Notes under the pieces: generated by a model | Told to the model about the DNA's origin: nothing | Database searches by the model: none | Seen by the model: only the letters and a program-made list of their open reading frames with translations | Shown: positions 49,696-58,776 of the stretch, in pieces | Layout: each line of letters starts with the position of its first letter | Numbering within the stretch: the first letter of the stretch is position 1 | DNA from: Gaetbulibacter_B jejuensis | Lineage (GTDB): Bacteria; Bacteroidota; Bacteroidia; Flavobacteriales; Flavobacteriaceae | DNA: 64,000 nt | Direction of reading: 5' to 3' | Assembly (NCBI RefSeq): GCF_039524015.1 | Contig: NZ_BAAAGF010000001.1 | Span: 1,054,001-1,118,000, forward strand | Position numbers and translations under genes: made by a program

Positions 49696-50226
49696 TTAAT
49701 GGACATAGAGCTTTTTTAATTCTCGTAATCCAATTTTTAATCTAGACTTTACAGTACCTAACGGAATATCTAATTCATCACTGGCTTCTTGTTGCGTCAT
49801 GCCCTCAAAAAACAGGGCTTTCAAGATAATTTGATACTTTTCGTCTAGTCTTGCAACATGCTCTTTTAAATCGATAACATCTTGATTTAAAGTTGCTGTT
49901 GGTAGAATATATACGTTTGATTTGTCGATTTGGACTTCTTTTTCAAATCTATTATTAAAACTTCTTAATTTATCTATTGCAGTGTTTCTTGCAATTCGGT
50001 ATAACCAAGTAAATAATTTAGCCTTTTTAGAGTCGTATTTTTTAGCGTTTTTCCAAACTTTTACAAAGGTTTCTTGTAGTGCATCTTGAGCTATTTCTTC
50101 GTTTATTGTTACTTTTAAAATAACACCATAAAGACTGTCAGCATAATTTTCATACAGTAAATTAATTGCCGCTTTGTCTCCTTTCTCAAGGAGATTAACA
50201 ATGGTTTGCTCAATCGACGTGCTCAA
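49696..50226 (-). CDS. ECF-type RNA polymerase sigma factor (SigK-like)
   Basis: This 176-residue sigma factor has region 2 (about 20-90, with Ala-Leu-Gln-Glu-Thr-Phe-Val-Lys-Val-Trp) and region 4 (about 118-172, with Gly-Met-Thr-Gln-Gln-Glu-Ala-Ser-Asp-Glu-Leu and Pro-Leu-Gly-Thr-Val-Lys-Ser-Arg). It is followed by its RskA-type anti-sigma gene, the standard SigK/RskA pair. No canonical -7 motif was seen upstream, which fits an autoregulated ECF promoter, but that is inference. Confidence 0.92.
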   Translation of the reverse strand: MSTSIEQTIVNLLEKGDKAAINLLYENYADSLYGVILKVTINEEIAQDALQETFVKVWKNAKKYDSKKAKLFTWLYRIARNTAIDKLRSFNNRFEKEVQIDKSNVYILPTATLNQDVIDLKEHVARLDEKYQIILKALFFEGMTQQEASDELDIPLGTVKSRLKIGLRELKKLYVH

Positions 50227-50435
50227 AATTTTTTAAAATTTTAGTGTTAATTTAAAAAAAATGTACCTTAAAAAAATCCAAAGTACCTTTTTAAACGTAT
50301 ATAAATAAAGGTAGTAAAATTACTAAAATTACTACATAGTTGATAGATTGATTACAAATTAAATACTATAGAGTACTATTTTCTTAGTAAGAAATTGATT
50401 AATAGCTTTTTTCAAAAAATATTCTATAGCACGTT

Positions 50436-50462
50436 AAAGCCTCTGATTTAGAGGCTTTTTTT
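50436..50462. terminator. Terminator downstream of murB
   Basis: An 8-bp inverted repeat (AAAGCCTC / GAGGCTTT) with a 7-base loop. The T-run is longer on the plus strand, but the position directly after the murB stop suggests it serves murB on the minus strand. Confidence 0.65.
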
Positions 50463-50463
50463 A

Positions 50464-51474
50464 TTAGATGATATTGACTTCGGTTTCGATATCAATATTA
50501 AATATTCGTTTTATGGTATGCTGAATTAATTTAGCGAGTTTTAAAATGTCGCTTCCTTTAGCGTTGCCGTAATTAACCAAAACTAAAGCTTGTTTTTTAT
50601 GAACTCCATAATCTCCAAAGGTTTTTCCTTTAAATCCAACTTTTTCTATTAACCAACCAGCAGGTACTTTAACTAATTTATCAGAAACTGTATAACTTGG
50701 TATTTCAGGAAAATTAGCTTGTAATTCATTAAAATGATCAGAGGAAATTACAGGATTTTTAAAGAAGCTTCCGCTATTACCTATTTCTTTTGGATCAGGC
50801 AATTTGCTTTGGCGAATAGCAATAACTGCTTTTGAAATATCTTGAATAGTAGGATGGCTTACTTTCATGTCTTCGAGTTGACTAATAATAGCTCCATAAC
50901 CAGTATTTAACTTATGCTCTTTTTTGGTAAGTTTTAAGTTAACACTTGTAATAATGTATTTTCCTTTAGCGTCTTGCTTGAAGATTGACTCTCTATACCC
51001 AAACTTACAATCTTGTTTGTTGAATGTTTTTGTGTGTTGTGTAGCAATTTCCATTACCTCACAGCTTTCAAAAACATCTTTTAACTCAACACCATAAGCA
51101 CCAATATTTTGAATTGGAGCAGTTCCAATATTACCAGGAATTAAAGATAGGTTTTCAACTCCACCTAAACTATGCTCAAGACACCACAATACAAATTTGT
51201 GCCAATTTTCGCCAGCATAAGCTTTAACAATAGCATAGTTCTCATCTTCAGAAATTATTTCAATTCCTTTAAGATTCACATGAATTACTAGCGCATCAAT
51301 ATCTTTAGTAAGTAGCATGTTACTACCACCACCTAATATGAATTTTTCTGGATACTCATTTGAAGCCAAAATACTTGTAAGTTCAGCTAATGAGTTTACT
51401 GATGTAAAGTATTTTGCTTTAGCATCAATACCAAATGTGTTATAGGTTTTTAAAGATTTTTGTTGCTCTATCAA
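50464..51474 (-). CDS. murB: UDP-N-acetylenolpyruvoylglucosamine reductase
   Basis: This 336-residue FAD enzyme makes UDP-MurNAc for peptidoglycan. FAD-binding motifs Thr-Phe-Gly-Ile (12-15), Gly-Gly-Gly-Ser-Asn (47-51) and Pro-Gly-Asn-Ile-Gly-Thr-Ala-Pro-Ile-Gln-Asn-Ile-Gly-Ala-Tyr-Gly (108-123) are clear. The catalytic Ser is in Gly-Asn-Ser-Gly-Ser-Phe-Phe-Lys-Asn-Pro. It is the longer type I MurB. It follows the aminotransferase gene by 3 bases. Confidence 0.96.
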   Translation of the reverse strand: MIEQQKSLKTYNTFGIDAKAKYFTSVNSLAELTSILASNEYPEKFILGGGSNMLLTKDIDALVIHVNLKGIEIISEDENYAIVKAYAGENWHKFVLWCLEHSLGGVENLSLIPGNIGTAPIQNIGAYGVELKDVFESCEVMEIATQHTKTFNKQDCKFGYRESIFKQDAKGKYIITSVNLKLTKKEHKLNTGYGAIISQLEDMKVSHPTIQDISKAVIAIRQSKLPDPKEIGNSGSFFKNPVISSDHFNELQANFPEIPSYTVSDKLVKVPAGWLIEKVGFKGKTFGDYGVHKKQALVLVNYGNAKGSDILKLAKLIQHTIKRIFNIDIETEVNII

Positions 51475-51477
51475 GAT

Positions 51478-52668
51478 TTAGTCTTTGTAAACTTTTAGTG
51501 CTTCGTTTAAAATATTAACAGCTTTTATAAGGCTATTTTCATTAAGTACGTAAGCTATTCTAATTTGGTTTAAACCAACTCCAGGAGTAGAATAAAATCC
51601 AGCAGCAGGAGCAACCATTACAGTTTCTTTGTCAATATCAAATTTTTCTAACAACCACTTAGCAAAATTATCAGCACTTTTTACTGGTAATTCAGCAATA
51701 CAATAAAATGCTCCTTTTGGTTTAGCTACTTTTACACCATCAATCTTTTCTAATTCAGAGATAAGCGTATTTCTTCTAGATACATAATCATTTATAACAC
51801 CATCAAAATAGCTTTGAGGAGTGGATAAAGCTGCTTCACTAGCAATTTGTGCTAAAGTTGGCGGACTAAGTCTAGCCTGAGCAAATTTAAGAGCAGTTTT
51901 AATAAACGATTTGTTTTTTGATACCAAGTACCCAATTCTTGCGCCACACATGCTGTAACGTTTTGAAACAGAATCAATCATTATCGCGTTTTCTGCAATA
52001 CTTTCTTCTTGCATGATGGAGTAAAACTCGTTACCATCGTAAACAAACTCACGGTAAACTTCATCTGCAATTAAAAACAAATCGTGCTTTTTTACTATTT
52101 GAGCTAGTTTTTTTATTTCCTCTTTAGAATACAAATAACCTGTTGGGTTTCCTGGATTACAAATAAGAATTGCTTTTGTTTTAGGCGTAATTAGTTTCTC
52201 AAACTCTTCAATAGCAGGTAATGCAAAGTTGTCTTCAATTTTGGAAATTACAGGAACAACCTTAATGTCAGAAGCAGTTGAAAACCCATTGTAATTTGCA
52301 TAAAAAGGCTCAGGAATAATAATTTCATCGTCAGAGTCCATTATGCTACCAAAAGCAAATAACAACGCTTCGCTTCCTCCAGTAGTAACTATGATATCAT
52401 CATGTTCAACTTGAATATTGTTTTTATGGTAATATTCAGCAATTTTTTTTCTGTAGGCTTCAGATCCTTCAGATCTTGTGTAAGCAAGTATGTCTAAAGA
52501 ATGCACTTTTACAGCATCTAGAGCCACTTCAGGAGTTTTAATATCTGGTTGCCCTATGTTTAAATGATAAACAGTTTTACCATCTTTATAAGCTTGTTCA
52601 GCGTAAGGCACTAATTTTCTTATTGGAGATTCAGGCATTAATTGCCCTTTTTTAGAAATTGTCGGCAT
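51478..52668 (-). CDS. Class I/II PLP-dependent aminotransferase (aspartate aminotransferase-like)
   Basis: This 396-residue fold-type I aminotransferase has Asn-Pro-Gly-Asn-Pro-Thr-Gly (about 170-176), the pyridine-binding Asp in Ile-Ala-Asp-Glu-Val-Tyr-Arg-Glu, the PLP Lys in Ser-Val-Ser-Lys-Arg-Tyr-Ser-Met and the C-terminal Arg-Ile-Ala-Tyr. It is of the AspC/AAT-1b subgroup; aspartate:2-oxoglutarate transamination is most likely, but aromatic or other substrates are possible. It forms an operon with murB. Confidence 0.9.
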   Translation of the reverse strand: MPTISKKGQLMPESPIRKLVPYAEQAYKDGKTVYHLNIGQPDIKTPEVALDAVKVHSLDILAYTRSEGSEAYRKKIAEYYHKNNIQVEHDDIIVTTGGSEALLFAFGSIMDSDDEIIIPEPFYANYNGFSTASDIKVVPVISKIEDNFALPAIEEFEKLITPKTKAILICNPGNPTGYLYSKEEIKKLAQIVKKHDLFLIADEVYREFVYDGNEFYSIMQEESIAENAIMIDSVSKRYSMCGARIGYLVSKNKSFIKTALKFAQARLSPPTLAQIASEAALSTPQSYFDGVINDYVSRRNTLISELEKIDGVKVAKPKGAFYCIAELPVKSADNFAKWLLEKFDIDKETVMVAPAAGFYSTPGVGLNQIRIAYVLNENSLIKAVNILNEALKVYKD

Positions 52669-52784
52669 TTTTTTGATTTAAAACGCAAAGTTCTGAAAAT
52701 TATCTTAAAGTTTTTTTAAAAAACACACCTAAAAAAAAATCTTACTTCAAAGATTTGTAAATTGTATATAGTCAATCATTTAAA

Positions 52785-54116
52785 ATGCTTAAAAGGATAC
52801 TTGTCAATATTGGGCTTTTTTTGATGTGTACTTTGGTTTGTGCGCAAGATGATTTTAATCTGCCAAACAATAAAGATTACACAAAAATTAACTTTAAACT
52901 TATTAATAACCTAATAGTTTTTCCAGTAGAGGTTAATGGTGTTGAACTCTCGTTTTTGCTAGATTCTGGAGTTAGTAAACCTATCTTGTTTAACATTATT
53001 AATTTAACAGACTCATTGCTGGTTAATAATGTAGAGCGTATTTACTTACGTGGATTAGGTGCTGATGGTGAAATTGAAGCGTTACGATCTAGAGAGAACT
53101 TTTTAAAAGTAGGTGATGCTATTAATATAAATCAAGACATTTATGTGGTTTTTGATAACTCAATTAATTTTACACCTAGATTAGGTGTTGATGTTCATGG
53201 AATTATTGGGTATGATATTTTTAAAGATTTTGTTGTAGAAATAAACTATAGGTCAAAATTTATAAAACTATTTAAACATAGTGAGTATAAGTATAAAAAC
53301 TGTAGGAAATGCGAATCTTTCGATATGATATTAAATAGGAACAAACCTTATATAGATGCATATGCTGAAATAGATACAATTAAAACTCCAGTTAAATTAT
53401 TAATTGATACAGGGAGTAGTGATGCTTTATGGTTATTTGAAGATCACGAAAAGCAAATATTACCTCCTAATGAAAAATATTTTCATGATTTTTTAGGTAA
53501 AGGTTTGAGTGGAAATATACATGGAAAACGCTCAAGAGTTAATTCATTTTCTTTAGGTGATTTCCATCTAGAAAATGTAAACGTTGCATATCCTGATTCT
53601 GCTTCTATAAGTCATGCGCGAAAATTTGAGGAACGAAATGGAAGTATTTCAGGAGATTTATTGAAACGCTTTAATATAGTTGTAGATTATAAAAACTTAA
53701 AAGTAACTTTAAAAAAGAACAGCAATTTTAGAAAGCCTTTTTTTTATAATAAAAGCGGAATAGTATTAGAGCAATATGGAGTAAGGGTTATAAAAGAATT
53801 AGGTGAAAAAAAGTATATAGATAGTTATGGAAGAGAAAATAGAGATAACATTATTGTTGATTTTTCTCAAACATTTCATTACAGTTTAAAACCATCGTAT
53901 ACAATTGTTGAGTTAAGAGAAGGATCTCCTGCTGAGAGAGCAGGACTTGAAATAGGAGATGTTATTTTATCAATCAACAACAAAGGGACTCATAAAATGA
54001 CATTGCAAGAAGCTACTTTATATTTTTGTGAAGAAGATAAAAAACTGATTAAATTAGAGGTTGAACGAAAAGGAATTATAAAGACATTCTCTTTTAGGTT
54101 AGAAAGCCTATTATAA
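52785..54116 (+). CDS. Secreted aspartyl protease-like protein with PDZ domain
   Basis: This 443-residue protein has a signal peptide (1-20, ending Val-Cys-Ala-Gln) and two retropepsin-like halves: Leu-Asp60-Ser-Gly in the first and Ile-Asp208-Thr-Gly-Ser-Ser in the second. A PDZ domain follows (about 350-440, with Arg-Glu-Gly-Ser-Pro-Ala-Glu-Arg-Ala-Gly-Leu-Glu-Ile-Gly-Asp). Aspartyl protease-PDZ proteins are common in Bacteroidota; substrates are unknown. The two Asp-Ser/Thr-Gly motifs in one chain could form a monomeric active site. Confidence 0.85.
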   Translation: MLKRILVNIGLFLMCTLVCAQDDFNLPNNKDYTKINFKLINNLIVFPVEVNGVELSFLLDSGVSKPILFNIINLTDSLLVNNVERIYLRGLGADGEIEALRSRENFLKVGDAININQDIYVVFDNSINFTPRLGVDVHGIIGYDIFKDFVVEINYRSKFIKLFKHSEYKYKNCRKCESFDMILNRNKPYIDAYAEIDTIKTPVKLLIDTGSSDALWLFEDHEKQILPPNEKYFHDFLGKGLSGNIHGKRSRVNSFSLGDFHLENVNVAYPDSASISHARKFEERNGSISGDLLKRFNIVVDYKNLKVTLKKNSNFRKPFFYNKSGIVLEQYGVRVIKELGEKKYIDSYGRENRDNIIVDFSQTFHYSLKPSYTIVELREGSPAERAGLEIGDVILSINNKGTHKMTLQEATLYFCEEDKKLIKLEVERKGIIKTFSFRLESLL

Positions 54117-54120
54117 CTAA

Positions 54121-54150
54121 AAAAGCCCTCAAAAGAGGGCTTCAATTTTT
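54121..54150. terminator. Terminator after the aspartyl protease gene
   Basis: An 8-bp inverted repeat (AAGCCCTC / GAGGGCTT), a 4-base loop and a T-run lie just after the stop of the plus-strand gene and near the stop of the convergent DUF1573 gene. Confidence 0.7.
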
Positions 54151-54164
54151 TATTTAACAAAGTA

Positions 54165-54593
54165 TTATTGTTCCATAACACTCTTGTCTTTCTTTTCTAA
54201 AACACTTGTCTTACTTGGGTCAACAACTAGACCTTTAATTTTAAGAGCTACAGTAGGTGTTTCAGCATTAGATGTTACTGTAATAGTTTTTCTAATTGGG
54301 TTTACTCTGTTAGTGTCATACTTTACTTCAATTTCACCAGTTTCACCAGGCATAATTGGACCTTCAGGTTTTTTTGGTACAGTACAACCACAAGTAGACT
54401 TTACATTAGAAATTATTAAAGGCGCATTACCAGTGTTTGTAAATTCAAACACACGAACACCATTTGAACCTTTTTCAATGGTTCCGTAATCAATGACATC
54501 TGTTTTAAATTCAATTTTTGCAACTTTCTCTTGAGCGAAAGTTCCTAGGCTTAAAAGCCCTACAAATAAAATTACTACTAAATTTTTCATCAT
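54165..54593 (-). CDS. DUF1573 secreted protein
   Basis: This protein is 142 residues from the ATG at 54593 (or 141 from the adjacent ATG). The signal peptide ends Gly-Thr-Phe-Ala-Gln. The rest is one immunoglobulin-like DUF1573 domain with Phe-Glu-Phe-Thr-Asn-Thr-Gly-Asn-Ala-Pro-Leu, Ser-Thr-Cys-Gly-Cys-Thr-Val-Pro and Gly-Glu-Ile-Glu-Val-Lys-Tyr-Asp. The frame extends to 54617, but a promoter element overlaps that start. Its function is unknown; such domains are frequent in Bacteroidota envelopes. Confidence 0.88.
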   Translation of the reverse strand: MMKNLVVILFVGLLSLGTFAQEKVAKIEFKTDVIDYGTIEKGSNGVRVFEFTNTGNAPLIISNVKSTCGCTVPKKPEGPIMPGETGEIEVKYDTNRVNPIRKTITVTSNAETPTVALKIKGLVVDPSKTSVLEKKDKSVMEQ

Positions 54594-54614
54594 TTTAATT
54601 TTAAATTGATACTT

Positions 54615-54622
54615 CAAAGCTA
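54615..54622 (-). promoter_or_regulatory. Putative -7 element of the DUF1573 gene
   Basis: TAGCTTTG on the minus strand matches TAnnTTTG, 21 bases upstream of the ATG at 54593. Confidence 0.5.
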
Positions 54623-54714
54623 CTTACTTTTTATTGTTAAGCAAAATTTATTAGACGTATTACAGCAATATTAACATAGTTAAAAGCAAATAACACTATT
54701 ATTTCGCTCAATAA

Positions 54715-54745
54715 TTTCTAAAAAAAAGAAATATAAGTACTTTTG
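54715..54745 (+). promoter_or_regulatory. Putative promoter of valS
   Basis: TACTTTTG at 54738-54745 matches the -7 consensus, with a TTTC near-match to -33 at 54715, 19 bases apart. The valS ATG follows 29 bases later. Confidence 0.5.
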
Positions 54746-54774
54746 CACATCATTATTCAAAAACTATTCCAAAG

Positions 54775-57408
54775 ATGAGTATTCCATCAAAATATGATGC
54801 ACGAAATGTAGAGAGCAAGTGGTATGATTACTGGATGAAACATAATTATTTTCATTCAAAACCAGACAGTAGAGAACCATATACTATTGTCATTCCACCA
54901 CCTAATGTCACTGGAGTACTACATATGGGACATATGTTGAATAATACCATTCAAGATGTTTTAATTCGTCGTGCACGTTTACAAGGTAAAAATGCATGTT
55001 GGGTTCCTGGAACAGACCATGCATCTATTGCTACCGAAGCAAAAGTTGTAGCAAAACTTAAAGACCAAGGTATAGATAAAAACGATTTAACTCGCGACGA
55101 GTTTTTAAAACACGCTTGGGATTGGACTCACGAATATGGAGGTGTAATACTAGATCAGCTTAAAAAATTAGGGTGTTCTTGTGATTGGGAACGAACAAAA
55201 TTCACTATGGACGAAGACATGAGTGAAGCTGTGATAAAAGTATTTGTTGATTTGTATAACAAAGGACTTATTTATCGTGGTTACCGAATGGTGAATTGGG
55301 ATCCTGAAGCAAAAACAACACTTTCAGACGAAGAGGTAATCTATGAAGAAAAACAAGGAAATCTTTACTACTTAAATTATAAAATTGAAGGAAGTGATGA
55401 TACGTTAACTATTGCTACTACGCGTCCTGAAACCATTTTTGGAGACACAGCAATTTGTATTAATCCTAATGACGAACGTTTTACGCATTTAAAAGGTAAA
55501 AAGGCAATTGTGCCTTTATGTAATCGTGTGATTCCTATTATTGAAGATGATTATGTTGATGTTGAGTTTGGTACAGGTTGTTTAAAAGTTACGCCAGCTC
55601 ATGATGAGAATGATAAAATGCTTGGTGATAAGCATAATTTAGAAGTTGTTGATATTTTTAATGAGGATGCTTCACTTAATAGTTTTGGGTTGCATTACGA
55701 AGGAAAAGATCGTTTTGTAGTAAGAAAAGAAATCACTAAAGAACTAGAAGAAAAAGGGTTTTTAATTAAAACCGAAACTCACATTAATAAAGTAGGAACT
55801 TCCGAAAGAACCAAAGCTGTTATCGAACCTCGATTAAGCGATCAATGGTTTTTAAAAATGGAAGAACTGGTAAAACCAGCAATAAAAGCTGTTTTAGAAA
55901 CAAGAGATGTTAAGTTGTTTCCAAAGAAATTTGAAAATACCTATCGTCATTGGATGGAGAATATTCGTGATTGGAATATTTCTAGACAGTTATATTGGGG
56001 ACATCAAATTCCTGCCTATTTTTATGGAGATGGTAAAGAAGACTTTGTGGTTGCTGAAACCATAGAAGATGCACTAGAGTTAGCTAAGACTAAAACTTCA
56101 AACTCCGAACTTCAAGTTTCAGACTTAACTCAAGACCAAGATGCTCTAGATACTTGGTTTTCATCCTGGTTATGGCCAATGAGTGTGTTTGATGGTGTTA
56201 GAAACCCAGATAACGAAGAGTTTAAATACTATTATCCAACAAACGACTTGGTAACAGGTCCTGATATTTTATTCTTTTGGGTAGCTCGTATGGTTATTGC
56301 AGGTTATGAATATACTGATGAAAGACCATTTGAAAACGTATACTTAACAGGATTGGTACGCGACAAGCAACGCCGTAAAATGAGTAAATCTCTAGGGAAT
56401 TCTCCTGATGCTTTAAAGCTAATTGAAGAGTTTGGAGCAGATGGTGTTCGTGTAGGGTTGCTGTTAAGTTCTGCTGCAGGAAATGACTTGTTGTTTGACG
56501 AAGCCTTATGTCAACAAGGTAAAGGGTTTGGTAACAAAGTATGGAGTGCATTTTACTTAACAACACTTTGGGAAGTATCTCAAGATATTGAGCAGCCAAA
56601 TTCAAGTAAAGTAGCATTAGAATGGTATGAAGCCAAGTTTCAAAAGGCGTTAATTGAGATAGAAGATCATTTTAGTAAATACCGTTTGAGCGATGCTTTA
56701 ATGAGTATTTACAAACTTATTTTTGATGATTTCTGTGGTTGGTTATTAGAGATTGTAAAACCTGCTTATGGTCAACCAATAGATGCTGTAACCTATAACA
56801 AGTTAATCTCCATTTTTGAAGAGAACTTAAAAATTATGCATCCATTTATGCCATTTATAACTGAAGAAATTTGGCAAGCTATGGGAGAGCGTTCACCAGA
56901 AGAAGCTTTAATCGTAGCAAAATGGCCTGAGCAAAAATCAGTAAACGAAGCTTTAATTACCGAGTTTGATTTTGCTTCACAAGTAGTTTCAGGAATTCGT
57001 TCTGTAAGAAAAGATAAAAATATTGCGTTTAAAGATGCTATTGCATTTTCGGTTTTAAACAATGAGCAAATTCAACCAACATTTGATGAGGTAATTAAAA
57101 AGTTAGGAAACTTAGAAGAAGTCGCTTATGTTACTGAAGCTGTTGAAGGAGCTTTGACTTTTAGAGTAAAATCTAACGAGTATTTTATACCTATGTCAGG
57201 AGCTATTGATGTTGAAGCTGAAATTAATAAGCTAACCGAAGAGTTAAACTATACTGAAGGGTTTTTAAAATCAGTACAGAAAAAACTATCAAATGAGCGC
57301 TTTGTAAACAATGCACCAGAACAGGTTGTAGCTTCTGAAAAGAAAAAAGAAGCTGATGCTTTAGCAAAAATTGAAACCTTAAAAGCAAGTTTAGCGAGTT
57401 TGAAATAA
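54775..57408 (+). CDS. valS: Valyl-tRNA synthetase
   Basis: This 877-residue class I synthetase charges tRNA-Val. The HIGH motif is His-Met-Gly-His near residue 51, after Pro-Pro-Asn-Val-Thr-Gly, and the KMSKS motif is intact in Arg-Arg-Lys-Met-Ser-Lys-Ser near residue 537. The CP1 editing domain (Thr-Thr-Arg-Pro-Glu-Thr near 213), the anticodon domain and a C-terminal coiled-coil tail with repeated Glu and Lys are present. The length is typical for Bacteroidota. It is monocistronic with its own terminator. Confidence 0.97.
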   Translation: MSIPSKYDARNVESKWYDYWMKHNYFHSKPDSREPYTIVIPPPNVTGVLHMGHMLNNTIQDVLIRRARLQGKNACWVPGTDHASIATEAKVVAKLKDQGIDKNDLTRDEFLKHAWDWTHEYGGVILDQLKKLGCSCDWERTKFTMDEDMSEAVIKVFVDLYNKGLIYRGYRMVNWDPEAKTTLSDEEVIYEEKQGNLYYLNYKIEGSDDTLTIATTRPETIFGDTAICINPNDERFTHLKGKKAIVPLCNRVIPIIEDDYVDVEFGTGCLKVTPAHDENDKMLGDKHNLEVVDIFNEDASLNSFGLHYEGKDRFVVRKEITKELEEKGFLIKTETHINKVGTSERTKAVIEPRLSDQWFLKMEELVKPAIKAVLETRDVKLFPKKFENTYRHWMENIRDWNISRQLYWGHQIPAYFYGDGKEDFVVAETIEDALELAKTKTSNSELQVSDLTQDQDALDTWFSSWLWPMSVFDGVRNPDNEEFKYYYPTNDLVTGPDILFFWVARMVIAGYEYTDERPFENVYLTGLVRDKQRRKMSKSLGNSPDALKLIEEFGADGVRVGLLLSSAAGNDLLFDEALCQQGKGFGNKVWSAFYLTTLWEVSQDIEQPNSSKVALEWYEAKFQKALIEIEDHFSKYRLSDALMSIYKLIFDDFCGWLLEIVKPAYGQPIDAVTYNKLISIFEENLKIMHPFMPFITEEIWQAMGERSPEEALIVAKWPEQKSVNEALITEFDFASQVVSGIRSVRKDKNIAFKDAIAFSVLNNEQIQPTFDEVIKKLGNLEEVAYVTEAVEGALTFRVKSNEYFIPMSGAIDVEAEINKLTEELNYTEGFLKSVQKKLSNERFVNNAPEQVVASEKKKEADALAKIETLKASLASLK

Positions 57409-57431
57409 AAAAGTGAAAACTATAGATAAAA

Positions 57432-57463
57432 GAAAAGGAGCTGAAATTCAGTTCCTTTTTTGT
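57432..57463 (+). terminator. Terminator after valS
   Basis: An inverted repeat (AAAAGGAGCTGAA / TTCAGTTCCTTTT, one G-T pair) is followed by a T-run. Confidence 0.7.
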
Positions 57464-57489
57464 TTTTTTAAAGAGGTTTTTTCACTTAT

Positions 57490-58767
57490 TTACCACTCAT
57501 TAATCTTGTTACTGTCTAGCTTTACAAAAATAAAAAGTAGTATGGTAAAGCCCCAAAGTCCTGAGCCTCCGTAACTAAAAAAGGGTAGAGGAATACCAAC
57601 TGTTGGTATTAAGCCCATTACCATTCCTGTATTAATTGTGAAATGCACAAAAAGGATGGATGCGACACAATAGCCATACACTCGGCTAAATTGGTTCTTT
57701 TGAGATTCGGCTAAGTACAGAACTCTAATAATTAATGCTACAAATAAAATAACAACCAATGCGCTACCAGCAAAACCCCATTCTTCTCCAACTGTGCTAA
57801 AAATATAGTCGGTATGCTGTTCTGGTACAAACTTTCCTGTAGTTCTAGTGCCTTGTAAATATCCTTTTCCTGTTAAACCACCAGAGCTAATTGCTTTTTC
57901 AGATTCGTTGAGGTTGTACAAGATGGTTTGCTTCATCTGTTGTAGCTTTTCAGGATCTTTTTCTAAGCGTAACCAAAGGCTAATACGGTCTTTTTGGTGA
58001 GGTTTTAAGATGCTGTCATAAAACGTACGAACTCCAAAAGCGAATCCAATGCATAAGACTAAAACAACAATGGGTTGCAAAAACGAAGCACGCTTTTTTC
58101 GTTTTAAAAAGTAAATGGTAAATATTAAAATAGCTGAGAGAATAGCTGTAAACAAAACACCAAACTTTAAGGATAGTACAGATAATAATAGTATTGCAAC
58201 AGCAATAAGTAAGTAAATTTGTTGTAAGCCTTCTCTATAAAATACAAAGAAAAAAGAAGCATACACTATGGTGCTTCCTGCATCATTTTGTAATAAAATA
58301 AGAATTGCAGGAACAACTATTATAGCTACAGTTTTTAATTGGTCTTGAAGGGTTTTCATGTTGGTTTGCAAATCGCTAATGTATTTAGCAACTGCTAGTG
58401 ATGTTGCAAATTTTGCAAACTCACTTGGTTGTAATGTCATGCCTCCAATGGCATACCATGAGGTAGCACCATTAACGTTTTTTCCAAAAATGAATAAACC
58501 AATTAGGGAGAGTAATGAAATGAAATAGATGATGCTAGCAAACCGTTCATAGAATTTTGCTTCTATAGAAAGAATGATGACTATTAACGCAAGAGTAAGC
58601 ATTATAAACATAAGCTGTTTACCATAAGGTTGACTCATGTCAAAATAACTGGTGATTTCTCCTGTGTGTGAAGCCGAAACTATGTTAAGCCACCCAAACC
58701 CAACAAGAATTAAAAACAATGCTATTGTTATCCAATCAAATTTAAAGCCTCTGTGTTCTCTCTGCAT
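57490..58767 (-). CDS. rodA: Rod-shape SEDS peptidoglycan polymerase RodA
   Basis: This 425-residue SEDS-family membrane glycosyltransferase works with PBP2 to elongate the cell wall. About ten transmembrane helices are visible. SEDS motifs include Gln-Pro-Ser-Glu-Phe-Ala-Lys near residue 112, Gly-Lys-Gly-Tyr-Leu-Gln-Gly-Thr-Arg near 297 and the late Gly-Ile-Pro-Leu-Pro-Phe-Phe-Ser-Tyr-Gly-Gly-Ser. It is the last gene of the mre operon, 9 bases after mrdA. Confidence 0.95.
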   Translation of the reverse strand: MQREHRGFKFDWITIALFLILVGFGWLNIVSASHTGEITSYFDMSQPYGKQLMFIMLTLALIVIILSIEAKFYERFASIIYFISLLSLIGLFIFGKNVNGATSWYAIGGMTLQPSEFAKFATSLAVAKYISDLQTNMKTLQDQLKTVAIIVVPAILILLQNDAGSTIVYASFFFVFYREGLQQIYLLIAVAILLLSVLSLKFGVLFTAILSAILIFTIYFLKRKKRASFLQPIVVLVLCIGFAFGVRTFYDSILKPHQKDRISLWLRLEKDPEKLQQMKQTILYNLNESEKAISSGGLTGKGYLQGTRTTGKFVPEQHTDYIFSTVGEEWGFAGSALVVILFVALIIRVLYLAESQKNQFSRVYGYCVASILFVHFTINTGMVMGLIPTVGIPLPFFSYGGSGLWGFTILLFIFVKLDSNKINEW

Positions 58768-58776
58768 TTATCTTGG

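Noticed and set aside
50227..50435. Possible small gene or RNA in the gap between the sigma factor and murB
   Set aside because: The 209 bases are AT-rich, without an ORF, clear -7 motif or stable stem apart from the terminator at its edge.
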